From Daucus carota subsp. sativus (lineage: Eukaryota > Streptophyta > Magnoliopsida > Apiales > Apiaceae), in assembly GCF_001625215.2 (NCBI RefSeq), contig NC_030385.2:10409135-10473134 (forward strand): DNA of 64,000 nucleotides, in the 5' to 3' direction. The notes beneath the pieces are model-generated. The model did not search any database. It saw only the letters and a program-made list of their open reading frames with translations, and was not told the DNA's origin. A program made the translations under genes and the position numbers. This document shows, piece by piece, positions 10,745-22,099 of the stretch (position 1 is the first letter of the stretch; each line of letters starts with the position of its first letter).

Positions 10745-13337
10745 TTAGTTTAGCTTCTTTTTTTTCTTGGAACTTTTGGAGGCCTTCCGACTATCAACTT
10801 TAGCCTGGGCTGCTTCAAATTCTTCTTCACTCGGTTCTGCTATTCTGGCGCCGCCATATTTGCTAATCACAGATGAAAACATGGAATCTAAGCGGCCTTT
10901 CCTCTCGCTCTGTCGTTGAGCGATGATAGCATATAAATCGCTCGACTCTTTCTTTGATCTATAATCCGGTGAATGCATGGTTAGTCTAATATATCATGTA
11001 ATATTGTACTATAGAGAGTTGAAATTATTTTGGGTTGAACATATTGACTTACTTTCCCTTGCGTTTTGGAGGTGTTGTGGGTGGTTTCATAGCAGAAACC
11101 TGGACAGCCCATTTCTGATACGCTTTAGTTGACTTTATTTCCCCTTGAAACATAAAGTAACAACACAGATTAATATGACCACACACTATGCTAGTATTGA
11201 TACATGTCGTTACCAGCCACCAGTTAAAACACAAAAAAAAAGATGTCTATTCACCTGCAGCTATGGTTTCATCCAGGATATCCTTGAATCTATGTGAATC
11301 CAGTTTAGGATCTGAACATATCATAGAGCAGAAAAGCCTGCGAACAGCGAATTATGTTAGGACAAATGAACAAAATTTATAGGATATACATATGACTAAA
11401 ATGTTACCTCTTCATGTTACCCTTGTATTTCTTGTATAGGTCGATTAAATCCTTCTTCTCAGAGTCTGACCCCCTATATTCTGCTTCAAACTCATCAATA
11501 TCCTCTTCAGTCACCTGCAAATGAAATGCATATATATCATTGCTTATTCAAGGAACTAGTAACTCTCAGCATCAAATAAGCAAGAAAAAGTATATGCAAT
11601 ACTTTCTCATATATACAAACCTTTTTGTACATAGTTCGGAAAAATTCTTTCAAATCTCGAACAGCATCTCCTGCAAGTTCCTGAGTATAAGAACAACAAA
11701 AAGATTAACCTTGCCCCAGCTACAAGATGGCCTTTATGGAGATATTATTTCATCTGCAGTATACATGACCACTAAACGGAACTCAAGAATAAAAATGTAT
11801 TACAATAGTATCTTGTAAGAAGATTCTTTAGGTCAGCACTTAACAAATAGGAAACTGATTCTAAAGAAAAAGCAAATCCTCTGAGGTAAGCTTTGGTATG
11901 ATATAAGTATAACAACTCGTTAACTGGTTAAAATATAAGTATAACAACTCGTTAATTGGTGTATTATGTATTGCACCAACAAAAGTTATGACTAACTTGT
12001 AATCTGACATGTCCCTCAAATTCAAAATAAACAAAACCACAAAATGCTGCCACAGTAGTAGATCTATATAAACTCACAGCATCATCAATGCAGCCAGTCT
12101 GATCATAAAGTGACCGCTTTTCTTCATCACCAAGAATTGATATCACCTTCTGCAAATGCTGAAATTTATCTTTGGCCCCCTGCAGACACAAAGTTGATAA
12201 ATAGTTAAATGAAAAGCAAGTACAGTTGTAAATGAGAGGGGATAAACTGCAAAGCAATAACAAAATAAGTTTTACCTCATCACCCGGGTTCTTATCAGGA
12301 TGTAGTCGCAATGCCAATTTATGATATGCTCTTTTTATCTCCTGCTGAGTTGCTGTCCTTTCCACTCCAAGAACCTGCAAGGTACAGAACTTGTTCAGCA
12401 TATGTTTCCACTTTGTGTCGGAGCTTGAAATTTCCAAAGCAAAAAATAGAGCTAGTTCTTGGTGATCTGAGTAAATATAAAATGATAACTATTCCAAGTA
12501 TATTTTTTGGTTTGAAAGCTCATATACTAATTAATAATTTGTACCGTGGGAGGAAAAACTATTACTATCTTAAATTAGTGGGTGTCTGCTCAATCACCCC
12601 GTTTATAAGAAAATAAAAGAAGCCATCTAGCTCTTAACTGTTTTTTTTCAAGTCATCCAGCTCTTAACTTGTATGCAGCTAAATTGCAAGTATTATAGTA
12701 TTATTACAATTATCTAATAAATATGGGATATTTATAACTTATAAGAAAGTTAAGTGATGTGATCGCAGTAACTAAACACATGCCAAACTACCAATAAACA
12801 AAAGTAAACCACCAAAGCTACAATCAGGTAGATATAGCAAAATCAGGTACAATCAAGTCTATTAACCTGTTTAGTAGGAAGGAGCGTAATAGGGTTGGAA
12901 AGTGGAAACGAAATGAAATATAAATCTGGAAAATTTGGAGGTAACTATTTGAAATTTCAATGCGTTCCTTGCTTACTATAATTCCATTGATACCATCAAT
13001 TTAAACTAAAACCCAATTCCCCCAAAACGATAAAGATGTCTATTTTTCTTTGCTACTAATTTTCTTCATCAAACCAAATCAATAAAAATCTGGTTTGTTA
13101 TACCAATTACCGTAGTAACTCAAATCTAATCTTCCACCCTTAAATTGGCTACCAAATTGAAGAAACATGACCAAGATGATTGTCGATAGAGTGTTTAAGG
13201 TGGTAAATTGAAGAATTGCAAACACCACAAACCTCGTACAAGCTCTTATCGTTGGACACAGACGACGAGTGGCCGGGATCTTCGTGTTGCTGTTCTTCCT
13301 CGTCTTCAGAAACCCTACTCTTCTTTCTCTTACCCAT
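10745..13337 (-). CDS. DNAJC9/ATJ6-type J-domain protein
   Basis: Eight exons join in phase: 13233-13337, 12276-12374, 12078-12179, 11621-11680, 11408-11514, 11255-11337, 11053-11143 and 10745-10958, giving 286 residues. The J domain spans about residues 32-100 and holds HPD at 60-62 (LRLHPDKN), which stimulates Hsp70 ATPase. Downstream come YRGSDSEKKDL, LFCSMICSDPKLDSHRF and a Lys-rich tail ending SSKKKKKLN. Order and wording match plant ATJ6 and animal DNAJC9, a nuclear Hsp70 co-chaperone that also chaperones histones H3-H4. I chose the ATG at 13337 (MGKRKKSRV) over an in-frame ATG at 13364 by family resemblance. E2F-type motifs lie upstream. Introns are 78-860 bp; the first is the longest. 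Confidence 0.92.
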
Positions 13338-13422
13338 CTCCTTGTATCTCTGATCTCTCTCCAAATACTAGATGGATTGAGATTATTAGAGAGTGTAAAT
13401 GGGTTTATGTAGAGAGGGTTGG

Positions 13423-13478
13423 ATTCCCGCGTTAATATTCCTCGATTTCAAGAATTCCCGCCTGCTCATAATTCCCGT
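13423..13478. promoter_or_regulatory. E2F-type motif cluster upstream of the DnaJ gene
   Basis: ATTCCCGC occurs at 13423-13430 and 13454-13461, matching the plant E2F consensus WTTSSCSS. A near-match ATTCCCGT lies at 13471-13478. They sit 86-141 bp upstream of the start codon. E2F sites drive S-phase transcription; function here is inferred from the motif alone. Confidence 0.5.
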
Positions 13479-13862
13479 CTTTCTTCTATTCAGCAGTGGC
13501 CAGTGGGTTTTGCTCAGCTTATTTAACCCGGCCTGCTATTCGTCCGGGCTTGGTCCTTAGGCCTGGGACTTACCAATTTTGAGGTGGAAGGCTCTATTTT
13601 TTTATCAACACTTGGACAGTTTTCAAACACACATTCCTCTTTCCATCCAGTCAACTCGTTTAAGTCGGCTGTTTCACGTATTCTGAGATTTTCATGAAAT
13701 ATAGTTCTATAATTTTTTTAATTATTTTCTTTAAATTGTAAAAGTTAATTTTTCATTCAAAAAAAAGTAAAATAAAAAAATATTGTGGAATTATATTTTA
13801 TATAAGTCTCAAATATATGTCAAAAAATAATGTAAAATATATATTGGTACCGAAGGAGTATA

Positions 13863-14259
13863 GAGCATCTCCAATAAACTCTTTATTCAAGTTTTTGAGC
13901 TAAAAAATGAAAAAATATGAGCAAAAATGAAAGTCTAACAACCTTTTAGTGACTCCTTAAAAAATAAAAAAGAAGAAGTTAAGAAGCTCTCGGCTCTCCT
14001 CAGTTGTAAGAGGAATACACAACTTTCAACTTATATTTTATTAAAAATATCATTCCCTTCCGAGTTCTATCATTTCACAACACTTACCTCATATTTTGAA
14101 TCTTTGTTATAATGGAATTCAATATATGAATTAAATATAAATAAAGAATAAGAATAAAAGGTGTTGTTAGAGTTCAAGGTTTATGTAATAATTTGTTAAA
14201 AATCACATTGTTTGTATTATTATTTTTAAGAGAGAGTCAGGAGGTTACCGGAGATGCTC
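13863..14259. mobile_element. GAGCATCTCC-type MITE
   Basis: GAGCATCTCCAATAA at the left end pairs with TTACCGGAGATGCTC at the right end. The terminus resembles that of the Tourist-like element at 455-840. No clear target duplication was found. The interior is AT-rich. Confidence 0.55.
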
Positions 14260-14794
14260 TTTGTCTCCTCAATAAACCCGGCGAATTAACCTCGATCCGA
14301 TATATCCAAGTATATATTTGGAATTAAGATCCAAATTCATATTCAAGAACGATAATTCAAAATTTAACCGAACCAAAAATAATCCGAGAATTTATTTCAA
14401 TATAATCAAATCTAAGGACAATTCGAAAACAATCCGAAATATTATATGAATACGACTCAAAATCGATCAATCCGAACAAATTTACCCTAAACAAATATGA
14501 TATCATCTAAAACTATATATTATCGAACCCAAACATATTTGATTGTACTTAAATTTAAGCTATTTAGGTAATGTTTAGCGTTGCTGTTGACAGCAACAAT
14601 CGTTTTTTGTTGAAAAACAAACAGAAAATTGTTTGGTAAATCTAAAAGCAGTTTTTGATTAAAAAGCTATTTTTAGAAAAAGCAGCCCCCCATACTTTTG
14701 AAAAAAACTACTTTTCAGTTTTTGTAGGAAGCTTATAGATCACTTTCAAATCTCACCAAAAATATTATTTTTTTATATTATAACTTAAGAGTAA

Positions 14795-15198
14795 AGTTCT
14801 ATGGAGTACACAAAATATTGGAGTATTGGAGTACAAAGTTGGATAAAATGTAATCTATTCATCTAAATTTCAATTTTTTTTGTTCAATAATATTCGTAAA
14901 CATTTAATAACCTGCACATTATGTTCTACAACATAAACATTGTAATCAAAAGGTAGAATAATGACTTTTATAAATTACAAGACTCTATGTTCTGCAATAT
15001 AACTTATAAGCAGAACAATAATGTTAATACTTGTTAAAGTTGAAAGATATTAACGATTGATAGACAATTATGTGCAAGACAACTTATAAATGATAGATTG
15101 TATATAAATTTGCATAATCAAATATATTATTTATGATTAAACTAAAAAATTAAGACTTGTACTCCAATACTCCAATGTTTTGTGTACTCCATAGAACT
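14795..15198. mobile_element. long-TIR Harbinger-type MITE (404 bp)
   Basis: About 40 bp at each end are inverted repeats, from AGTTCTATGGAGTACACAAA to TTTGTGTACTCCATAGAACT, extending into ATTGGAGTATTGGAGTACAA. TAA flanks both ends (14792-14794 and 15199-15201). The long near-perfect inverted repeat suggests a fairly recent insertion. Confidence 0.8.
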
Positions 15199-15324
15199 TA
15201 ACTCCTTAACTTAAAATTAACACATATCAAAAAATTATCAAACAGCAACATCACTTTTTTTTTACCGGCATTTTTTCTGACAGAACGGTAATTTGTAAAA
15301 GCATTTCTACACATACCATTAATT

Positions 15325-15979
15325 AGGGGTGTGCATGGTGCGGTTCCGGACATCAACCGTAACCAAACCGTTAAATGCGGTTCGGTTCGGTTAATCATCA
15401 TTAACCGTAACCACACCAATTAAAACGGTTTTTCGGTTGCGGGTAACCATTAGTCGGTTGCGGTTTTTTTTCGGTTTTTCTACTGTTGTCCATAATAATT
15501 TTTTTTTTAAAAATATAAAATTTTCATAAACATGTACAATATGTTCGGTTACTCATGTTTCCATATATGAGGATATAGGAAACATTACATACTTTCATCT
15601 AAAAAAACTTAATACACAATAAAAACTAAAACATACATATTTCAACAAGAAATTAGATGATGTCAAGTCAATATAATTATCCAATATTAACTAATCATAA
15701 AATTCAAATAAAAAGTCTTCAAAAAGTATATAAATAAAAAGAATAGAATAGGTTTCATAATAAAATTTGATTAGCAGATTAACAACATAAATATTTCTGC
15801 TATGTGGCAAACTACAGTAGTCCTAGTCTTCGAGTAAGCGCTCCTCCAAATATTTGGGCGGCCTTTTAGTTATTTAAGTGACTCAACAAGTGAGTGTCTC
15901 TGGACACGAAGCCTCGATATAAACTAAGATGTGAAGTGTAAAAATGATTGAGGTGCTTTATTACTATTATAAATAAATG

Positions 15980-16010
<31 letters not shown>

Positions 16011-16208
16011 TAGTATATATATTAATAATATATATATATATATATTTCGGTTCGGTTAATTTCGGTGCGGTTTTAGCATAAAACCGAAAATAAAACCGCA
16101 CCATTAATTTCGGTTTTTTTATTTCGGTTATTTTCGGTTTTATTTTCGGTTTGGTTTTTCGGTTTTTTCAGAGTTTTTTTGCGGTTTCGGTTTTTTCTGC
16201 TCACCCCT
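15325..16208. mobile_element. MULE-like MITE with CGGTT modules (884 bp)
   Basis: Ends AGGGGTGTGCATGGTGCGGT and TTTTCTGCTCACCCCT form an imperfect inverted repeat. Flanks ACCATTAATT (15315-15324) and ACCATTAATG (16209-16218) match at 9 of 10 bases. Both ends are built of CGGTT, TTTCGGTT and AACCG words. An AT microsatellite occupies the interior. Same style as the elements at 24877 and 52178. Confidence 0.75.
15979..16046. repeat. AT microsatellite inside the MULE-like element
   Basis: Runs of TA dinucleotides interrupted by ATTAATAATA. Confidence 0.85.
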
Positions 16209-16218
16209 ACCATTAATG

Positions 16219-17046
16219 AGTCATTTGGTTTTAAGTTATTTAAAAAGTTGAGTTAAGTTCAAGAATAATAAATTGAGAAATAACTTTATATACTATTTAT
16301 TTTTATATGTTTTTCTTTCATTGTTCGACATATATTTTAATATTTTTATAACTATAATTTCGTAATTATCTTTTAAATTCATTTTCCAAAAAACATTAAA
16401 GTATTAATTTTTTTAAGAAAATATTTAAATAATAAATTTATAAAAATAGATTCTAAAAGTATTTAAATGCGTGCCCGGGTCCAATCTATGAAGGGAGGGA
16501 GGCAGTAATTTGTAGTTCCATTGTGAGTGCAAAAGCACGTTCCCGTGGTGGGCTTGGAAGTTGATTGAGGCCCATTATCTAGAACAAGTGAAACAGAGTC
16601 GAGTTTCGCAGTCCAAAAGTGGGAGTAGTTTTGAAGGCAGTAAATGACGTGTAAACCCGTGTATCTTGGTCGCGGGGCCCCACGCATTGCATCTCAAAAA
16701 GTAGTAGTCGCCATATCCACCCTGTCAACCTCCGTACTCGCGTTACCCGGTCACATTTACCGGTACCCGGTCACCTCATCGCGACCTGGTCTGACCCCTT
16801 TCGCACGTGCCAAGCATCTATATTCTCTAGCCTAATTTCCCCAGTATATGTATTTCGTACTGTTGTTGAAGACTGTTTGTGTGGTGCAACTAATCAAAAG
16901 TTAGAGAGAGAGAGATTTGTGCTGTGTGAATAAAAGCTACAAATTCTGCACTATCTTCAACTTCTTGCACTCTCTACCCAAGACTTGTTTCTTGTCTTGG
17001 GTCTCTCTGAGTCTCGACTCTCTCCTCTTGCCTCTATCAATTTATC
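16219..17046 (+). promoter_or_regulatory. upstream region of the WRC gene
   Basis: AT-rich to about 16460, then GC-richer. GGGGCCCCAC at about 16674-16683 resembles a TCP-factor site. A CT-rich leader with GAGAGAGAGAGA near 16903 precedes the ATG at 17047. No function is demonstrated by sequence alone. Confidence 0.35.
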
Positions 17047-18887
17047 ATGAGGATCAGGAAGCGATTCTCTATGTTATCGACGGCGCCTCCGGTCTCAGAT
17101 CCACAACTCAACCGCTCAACTCTGGTGCAACAAACATCTTCCCCGTTGCACCCAATTCAAAACATGGGTGGTGGCGCTGATTCCGATCCTGCCGCTCACC
17201 GTCTCTCCTCCGATCAAAAACCGGCGACGATGAACAACTCCTTGCACTCCGATAAATTCGAGATCAAGCATAAGGTATGTTTCTGTTTGGTATGCGTCTT
17301 TTCACAACTATATAATACTATGTACATAGTAGATAGTATCAATCAATACACAAGTTTTTTGTTTGGTTTTTTTCGATTTGGTTTGTGTAATATAATTGTG
17401 CACTTGAATTAAAAAAAATTAAAAAAAAAAGCCCTCTTAGAATTGCACTAGCATTTATATTTGGTTGGGGATGATTTTCAGGAAGAAGGAGAAGAAGAAA
17501 ATGGAAGCAACAACAATTCCAGGTACAAATAAAATAAAGTAAAAAAGTGTTGTCATGGTCTTCAACTTGTAGATTTATATTAGTGAAAAAGTGAAATACG
17601 ATAAAATTGTCTATATGCACTTAGTGGAAATATGTTTAAGGTGTAATTTGTATGTATGTAATATGGATTATGATCATCTGCACCATGGATCAACTCTCGT
17701 ATCTGATCTGAATCTACTTAGAGTTACTCTTTTTGTTTTCCTTTTTACCCAACAAAATAAAAACAAATTTATGTGTCCATGTGGTGCATGTTAGCGTGGG
17801 ATCAATGCTGGTCCCCAGCTTTATCTATCCAGTTGCGTATATCCTCGTCCCCTCCTCTATGTGTTATACATTGCACTCTCTAGCTATCTTGAGGTTTCAG
17901 TAGAATTGCGTATATTCTCGTCCCTCCTGTGTGCCAGAACTCTTGTTTGGATTGATATTTGTGTAAATATTTAGGAAGGAATACAACTTTTTAGCTGTTG
18001 GAACGGTTGGAGAGACTCGAGTTTTGCCATCGTTGAGTTCTCATCCAGGTACACAAGAGTACTCATATATTTGCACTACGTATTCTTAGTAAAATGTTTG
18101 TTCATTGATAGCATAAGCTGTTTTTCACTGCATTGCGTTGTGTTAATAATTTGCGATTGGACTATATATAGTTGAGGGAAGATGGGATGACGGGGATGAA
18201 AAGATACCTTCGAAGAAGAGAAAAGGGGGTGTGGAGGAGGAAGAAACAGTGTTGAAGATGAAGCCGAAGGCCAACAAGAAATTTAGTACTTCAGGCATGC
18301 AACAAAATCAAGTTAAAGCGGGCAGTGATGAGAGTAATTCAACCCTGAACAACAATACTGTCAAGAAGATGAACAAGAGAGGCGGTGCAATTATGGAGGG
18401 ATCACGTTGCAGTCGTGTGAATGGAAGAGGCTGGAGGTGTTGTCAGCAAACACTTGTGGGTTATTCCTTGTGCGAACATCATCTTGGTAAGGGAAGGCTT
18501 CGTAGCATTTCAAACGTCAAAGGCCGAAAGACACCTGCTGCTGCTGCTGCTGCTACCATTGCACCTCAGAATGTCACTACTGATAGTTCTATTAATGATA
18601 GTACCTCTAAGGCTAATACCACCAATGATAATGAATCGTCCAAGAAATTACCGGTCTCTTTACCAGTAGTGCAATCACCTCGACCTCGAGATCGTAAGAA
18701 CACAATGTTGTTGGATGGTAGCTGTTATGATGATGATGAGGAGGAGGACAAATATGAAGATGACGACGACGATGATGATTATAACGAGGAAGAGACGAAG
18801 AAGCCAGTAGTTGCGAAAAAGAAGAGGATGAAGGTGGGTATGGTGAAAGCTAGATCTTTAAGCAGCTTACTGAACCGAACAAACTAG
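17047..18887 (+). CDS. WRC-domain nuclear protein
   Basis: Four exons join in phase: 17047-17274, 17482-17522, 17975-18048 and 18172-18887, giving 352 residues. The N-terminus MRIRKRF is typical of one plant WRC family. The WRC zinc-binding motif is at about residues 192-226 with C194, C204, C215 and H218 (C-x9-C-x10-C-x2-H; GSRCSRVNGRGWRC). WRC domains are DNA-binding or nuclear-targeting and are best known from growth-regulating factors, but the QLQ domain of those factors is absent here. Basic KKRK stretches, an Ala run and an Asp/Glu-rich block near residues 300-325 follow. Probable transcriptional regulator; target unknown. The ATG is the first after a CT-rich leader. Confidence 0.87.
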
Positions 18888-19185
18888 CTATGCAGAGGTA
18901 GAATAACAAGCGACGAGGATATTGTAATGGCATAGAAGCCTGACCAGTGTGTTTTCATGAATTTGAATCCAGTTACTCATATACTATTCGTACGCTTACA
19001 ATTCGTGAAAAAAGGTACTTGATGTTTTACCATTGTTCTTATTTTGAAGATCGCACATTATATAAATATCTATTTATAACAAAATGAACATGTGTTTAAA
19101 TCATCAGCCAGCTTCTTTCGATTCATTATGCATGTGCCATTTTTGAGTGGTGAACTGCTATACATGTATAGATCTCTATTTTAAA

Positions 19186-19360
19186 ATTAAAGTCGGCGAT
19201 TAATCACCAACTAATCCATGTTCTGTAATTTGTCAAACTGATTAAATTTTTGATTATTCAATTAATCATCTGAGTAGTTCATGATCAATTCAATTAATTT
19301 TCGATTAATCCTTATTCTGTGATTTCATTGATTAAATCCGATTTCCGCTTTTCCACTACC
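19186..19360. repeat. dispersed GATTAATC repeat, copy 2
   Basis: Diverged relative of 1190-1350: AGTCGGCGATTAATCACC near the start and GATTTCCGCTTTTCCAC near the end. Confidence 0.5.
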
Positions 19361-19924
19361 GGTATAGATCTGTAATGTTTACAAGCCAGCAAGCTGCAAG
19401 TTATAGTTTACATACTTGATGCAGTATGTTCTGGTGAATAGCAGAAATGTATTTTGATGACTAATGTGTTTCTCGATCCATCTCCCACCATCTGGTCCTA
19501 CACACATTTATATTGTTTTTTCTTTGCTTTGATTGTTATATCAAACCTGGCGAGCCATGAATTTATTATGAAAATAGTATAAGCATTTTATTCGTGCCAG
19601 TAGAAAATGAATTTAAAGCATGGCCTTATTAAACTAACGCAAGGGATAAAAATATGTTTAATTACTTCTTCAGTACTGCTTCCACATGATACAAGATTAT
19701 GTTATATTATTATAATATTATGCTAAAACGGTCAAATTGAGGCAAAATTGAATCTGTTTAATATTTAATCAACCGAACAGGCTTCATGGTTGTTGATTCC
19801 AGAATGAATAATGACTTGTTCACCCACTCTATGATCAAGGCTTGGGAGGATGAACAGGCAATTACCGGTTTCCTTATTTCTTTGTAACGGTTGACTTATC
19901 GTTTACATAGTTTATATGTATTCT

Positions 19925-20150
19925 TTGGATCTCGGCTCGCGAGCTCGTCCAGCTCGAACTCGTTCAACTTAGCTCGTTAAACGCGTCGAATTCGATTACA
20001 AGTTCCGTTCTGTTTAATAGCCAGCTCGACTCGATTCGTGAAATTAAACGAGTTGAGTTTGGGCAAAGGTTTAGGCTTGATTAAGCGTAAAATTATACAA
20101 CCAGCTCACTCGACTCGTCAAACCGGCTCGTTTAGGTCTGTGCCTTTTAC
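19925..20150. repeat. decayed CGAGC-type MULE-like fragment
   Basis: CTCGCGAGCTCG, CGAGCTCGTCCAGCTCG, AATTAAACGAG and CGGCTCGTTTAG words match the body of the intact element at 7278-7672. Both termini are lost. Confidence 0.55.
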
Positions 20151-20992
20151 TAAATCCGTCTCTTTCACGCAAGTACTTGGTATTAACATGTATGGGAAGC
20201 AAATCGAGTTTAATATAGTCAAATTGATGTTAATCTGTGTTTGATGGGAACATGAGCAAAGTGTCAAGATGGATCAACATCGAAGAGGTCCACAAGGTAT
20301 CGAGGAATCAATGGCTGTGTGCGCGTTAACAACAAAGAGATGGAGTGGTGGACAGTGCTGTGAGAGTGAGGGGAATGCAACTGCACCCCTCTTAATTATA
20401 CTAGCGCCCATGACAGCTCCTACATATTTGTTTCCTTGTCATTGTTTATGCAAAAGTTCTCGTTGATGCTCTTTTTCTTTAGTTTTGTTTGTTTCTTTGT
20501 TTTTCGCTTAACTTTGTTGTATCGCCATGTTAGTTTCAACTACTGCTCTACTTTAGGCCTGCATTCAATTAATAATGGTATGTTTGTACATTATACTATT
20601 AACTTCTATATACCAAGTAGTTGTCACTTTAATTGTTTAGAAGATCTGAAAATCACTTATAAGTTGTTTCGGGTTCTTGAGGGGTCCGAATGAAAATCAA
20701 ATATTTAGATTTCTGTTGTCAAGAGAAAAGTCATATCCGCGAGACTGAAACTATATTACATTTACGAAGATAACTAGAAAATATCTCACTTTTAATTTGG
20801 GCGTGATACAAGCTGGATCGAACTCAAAATAAAAAATTTAAGATTGTGAAATCTCTATTTAGCTCTTGGACGTCTGCAGTACAAGAAGTTCAGTAGCCCA
20901 CATCCTGTCTTCGCCTGCTATATAGAAATAGATGAAACCATGATCAATTAGTTTATGTTCCTGCGTAAGTTGCACATGCAGGCTAAATAATC

Positions 20993-22099
20993 TTAAATAA
21001 TGAAATTACTTACATTATCTGAGGCAGTACTGCGGTACTCTCTGGTAGATGCAGACTTGGCTAGTGTGAAGCCAAAGCCGTTGTTCTTATCTGCGTCGGA
21101 GTCCAAATGCAGTAAGATGCGGGAACCAATACTCACTGATGATAGTCTTATTTTCGAATCATTAGATGAATTTCTAGAATGAGGATGACTAATATGAGTG
21201 CTTGAACTTCGTTGTTTGGTATGCTTTGGATGATCACCTAATATCTTGTTGATCCCTGGAGTTTCTGTTTCGTTCACTTGTGCTAGTCCCAGCTTGCTAA
21301 ATCTCTGAGGGGTTGATCCATCTTCACTGGCTAGAAGTGATTTTGCAAAATCTATTGAGAAACAAGCATCACTAAACTGATAGCTTCCACAATAAGGATC
21401 CTGTTCGGAGCCTAATAGGCTTGGTTGATCTTGATGAGGCATGTTCCTTTCAACTTCTTCAGCCTCTCCCTTGCCAAGTCCTCGTGTAAGTAATTCCATT
21501 AGTTCTTCCTCTTTGTTCAAAGGACTGTGTTCCATAGCCTTAGGAGATCGCAGCTGTGCTCCTTTATTTGTGATAGCACAAGCTATGTGAACATCAAATT
21601 CACATAAGCTACAACGATACAGCCAGCCGGTGTAACTAGGCCTATGACATGAATCACATTGGAAATCATATGGTGGCTCGTACTCAAGTTTCAGTACGTG
21701 TGGGTGGGTAGGTGTTTTGACAGATAAAGGCACGGCAGAGCACAAGATATGGTAGAAATCTCCACATTTGTCGCAATTATAGTAGAAGCCTGACAAGTTT
21801 TCTCCACAAGCTTTGCAGTCGATGGATGATTTGGAATTAGGCGAAGAACTAATCATAGATTGGAGAGTTAAATAATGGTCGGGATCAGCCGGGTGTTGAA
21901 CTGTCTTAGGCATGTTGTGACATAGTTGGTGAAGGTAGAAGGGACATTTCTTGCACTTGTAGTAGTACTTGCCTGCAAATATAGTCTGATTGCAACCAAA
22001 GCAGGCAGTGGCTTTCGTCGAAACCGAATTGGTGAGTTCAAGTGGATGCTCATGGCTGAAATGGTGTGATAGAAGAACCTCTTCTTTTGGCTTCCCCAT
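20993..22099 (-). CDS. DC1 (C1-like zinc finger) protein with Ser-rich tail
   Basis: One open exon from ATG 22099 (MGKPKEEVLLSHHFSH) to a stop at 20993, 368 residues. Three DC1 fingers lie at about residues 11-70, 75-125 and 130-180; each has an H-x-H or H-P-H start, paired C-x2-C and a final H-x2-C (HFSHEHPL, CKKCPFYLHQLC, CSLCEFDVHIAC). DC1 fingers resemble diacylglycerol-binding C1 domains and occur in plant stress and signalling proteins; their ligands are largely unknown. The C-terminal half is polar and Ser-rich, with no known domain. A strong donor GTAAGT follows TCAGATAAT just before the stop, so the tail may be spliced to an exon near 20855-20912. Confidence 0.82.
   Translation of the reverse strand: MGKPKEEVLLSHHFSHEHPLELTNSVSTKATACFGCNQTIFAGKYYYKCKKCPFYLHQLCHNMPKTVQHPADPDHYLTLQSMISSSPNSKSSIDCKACGENLSGFYYNCDKCGDFYHILCSAVPLSVKTPTHPHVLKLEYEPPYDFQCDSCHRPSYTGWLYRCSLCEFDVHIACAITNKGAQLRSPKAMEHSPLNKEEELMELLTRGLGKGEAEEVERNMPHQDQPSLLGSEQDPYCGSYQFSDACFSIDFAKSLLASEDGSTPQRFSKLGLAQVNETETPGINKILGDHPKHTKQRSSSTHISHPHSRNSSNDSKIRLSSVSIGSRILLHLDSDADKNNGFGFTLAKSASTREYRSTASDNVSNFII

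Larger units (their letters stand above)
18888..20992. other. intergenic DNA with two old repeats
   Basis: Holds the WRC-gene 3' UTR, the second GATTAATC repeat (19186-19360) and a decayed CGAGC-type element (19925-20150). Open frames at 20038-20693 show no family resemblance. Confidence 0.4.

Noticed and set aside
13338-13364. Upstream in-frame ATG of the DnaJ gene (MERDQRYKE)
   Set aside because: The family starts at the MGKRKK-type methionine; the upstream codons read like leader sequence.
20269-20693. Two plus-strand frames of 65 and 85 codons
   Set aside because: No family resemblance, no splice-supported extension, and set in repeat-derived DNA.
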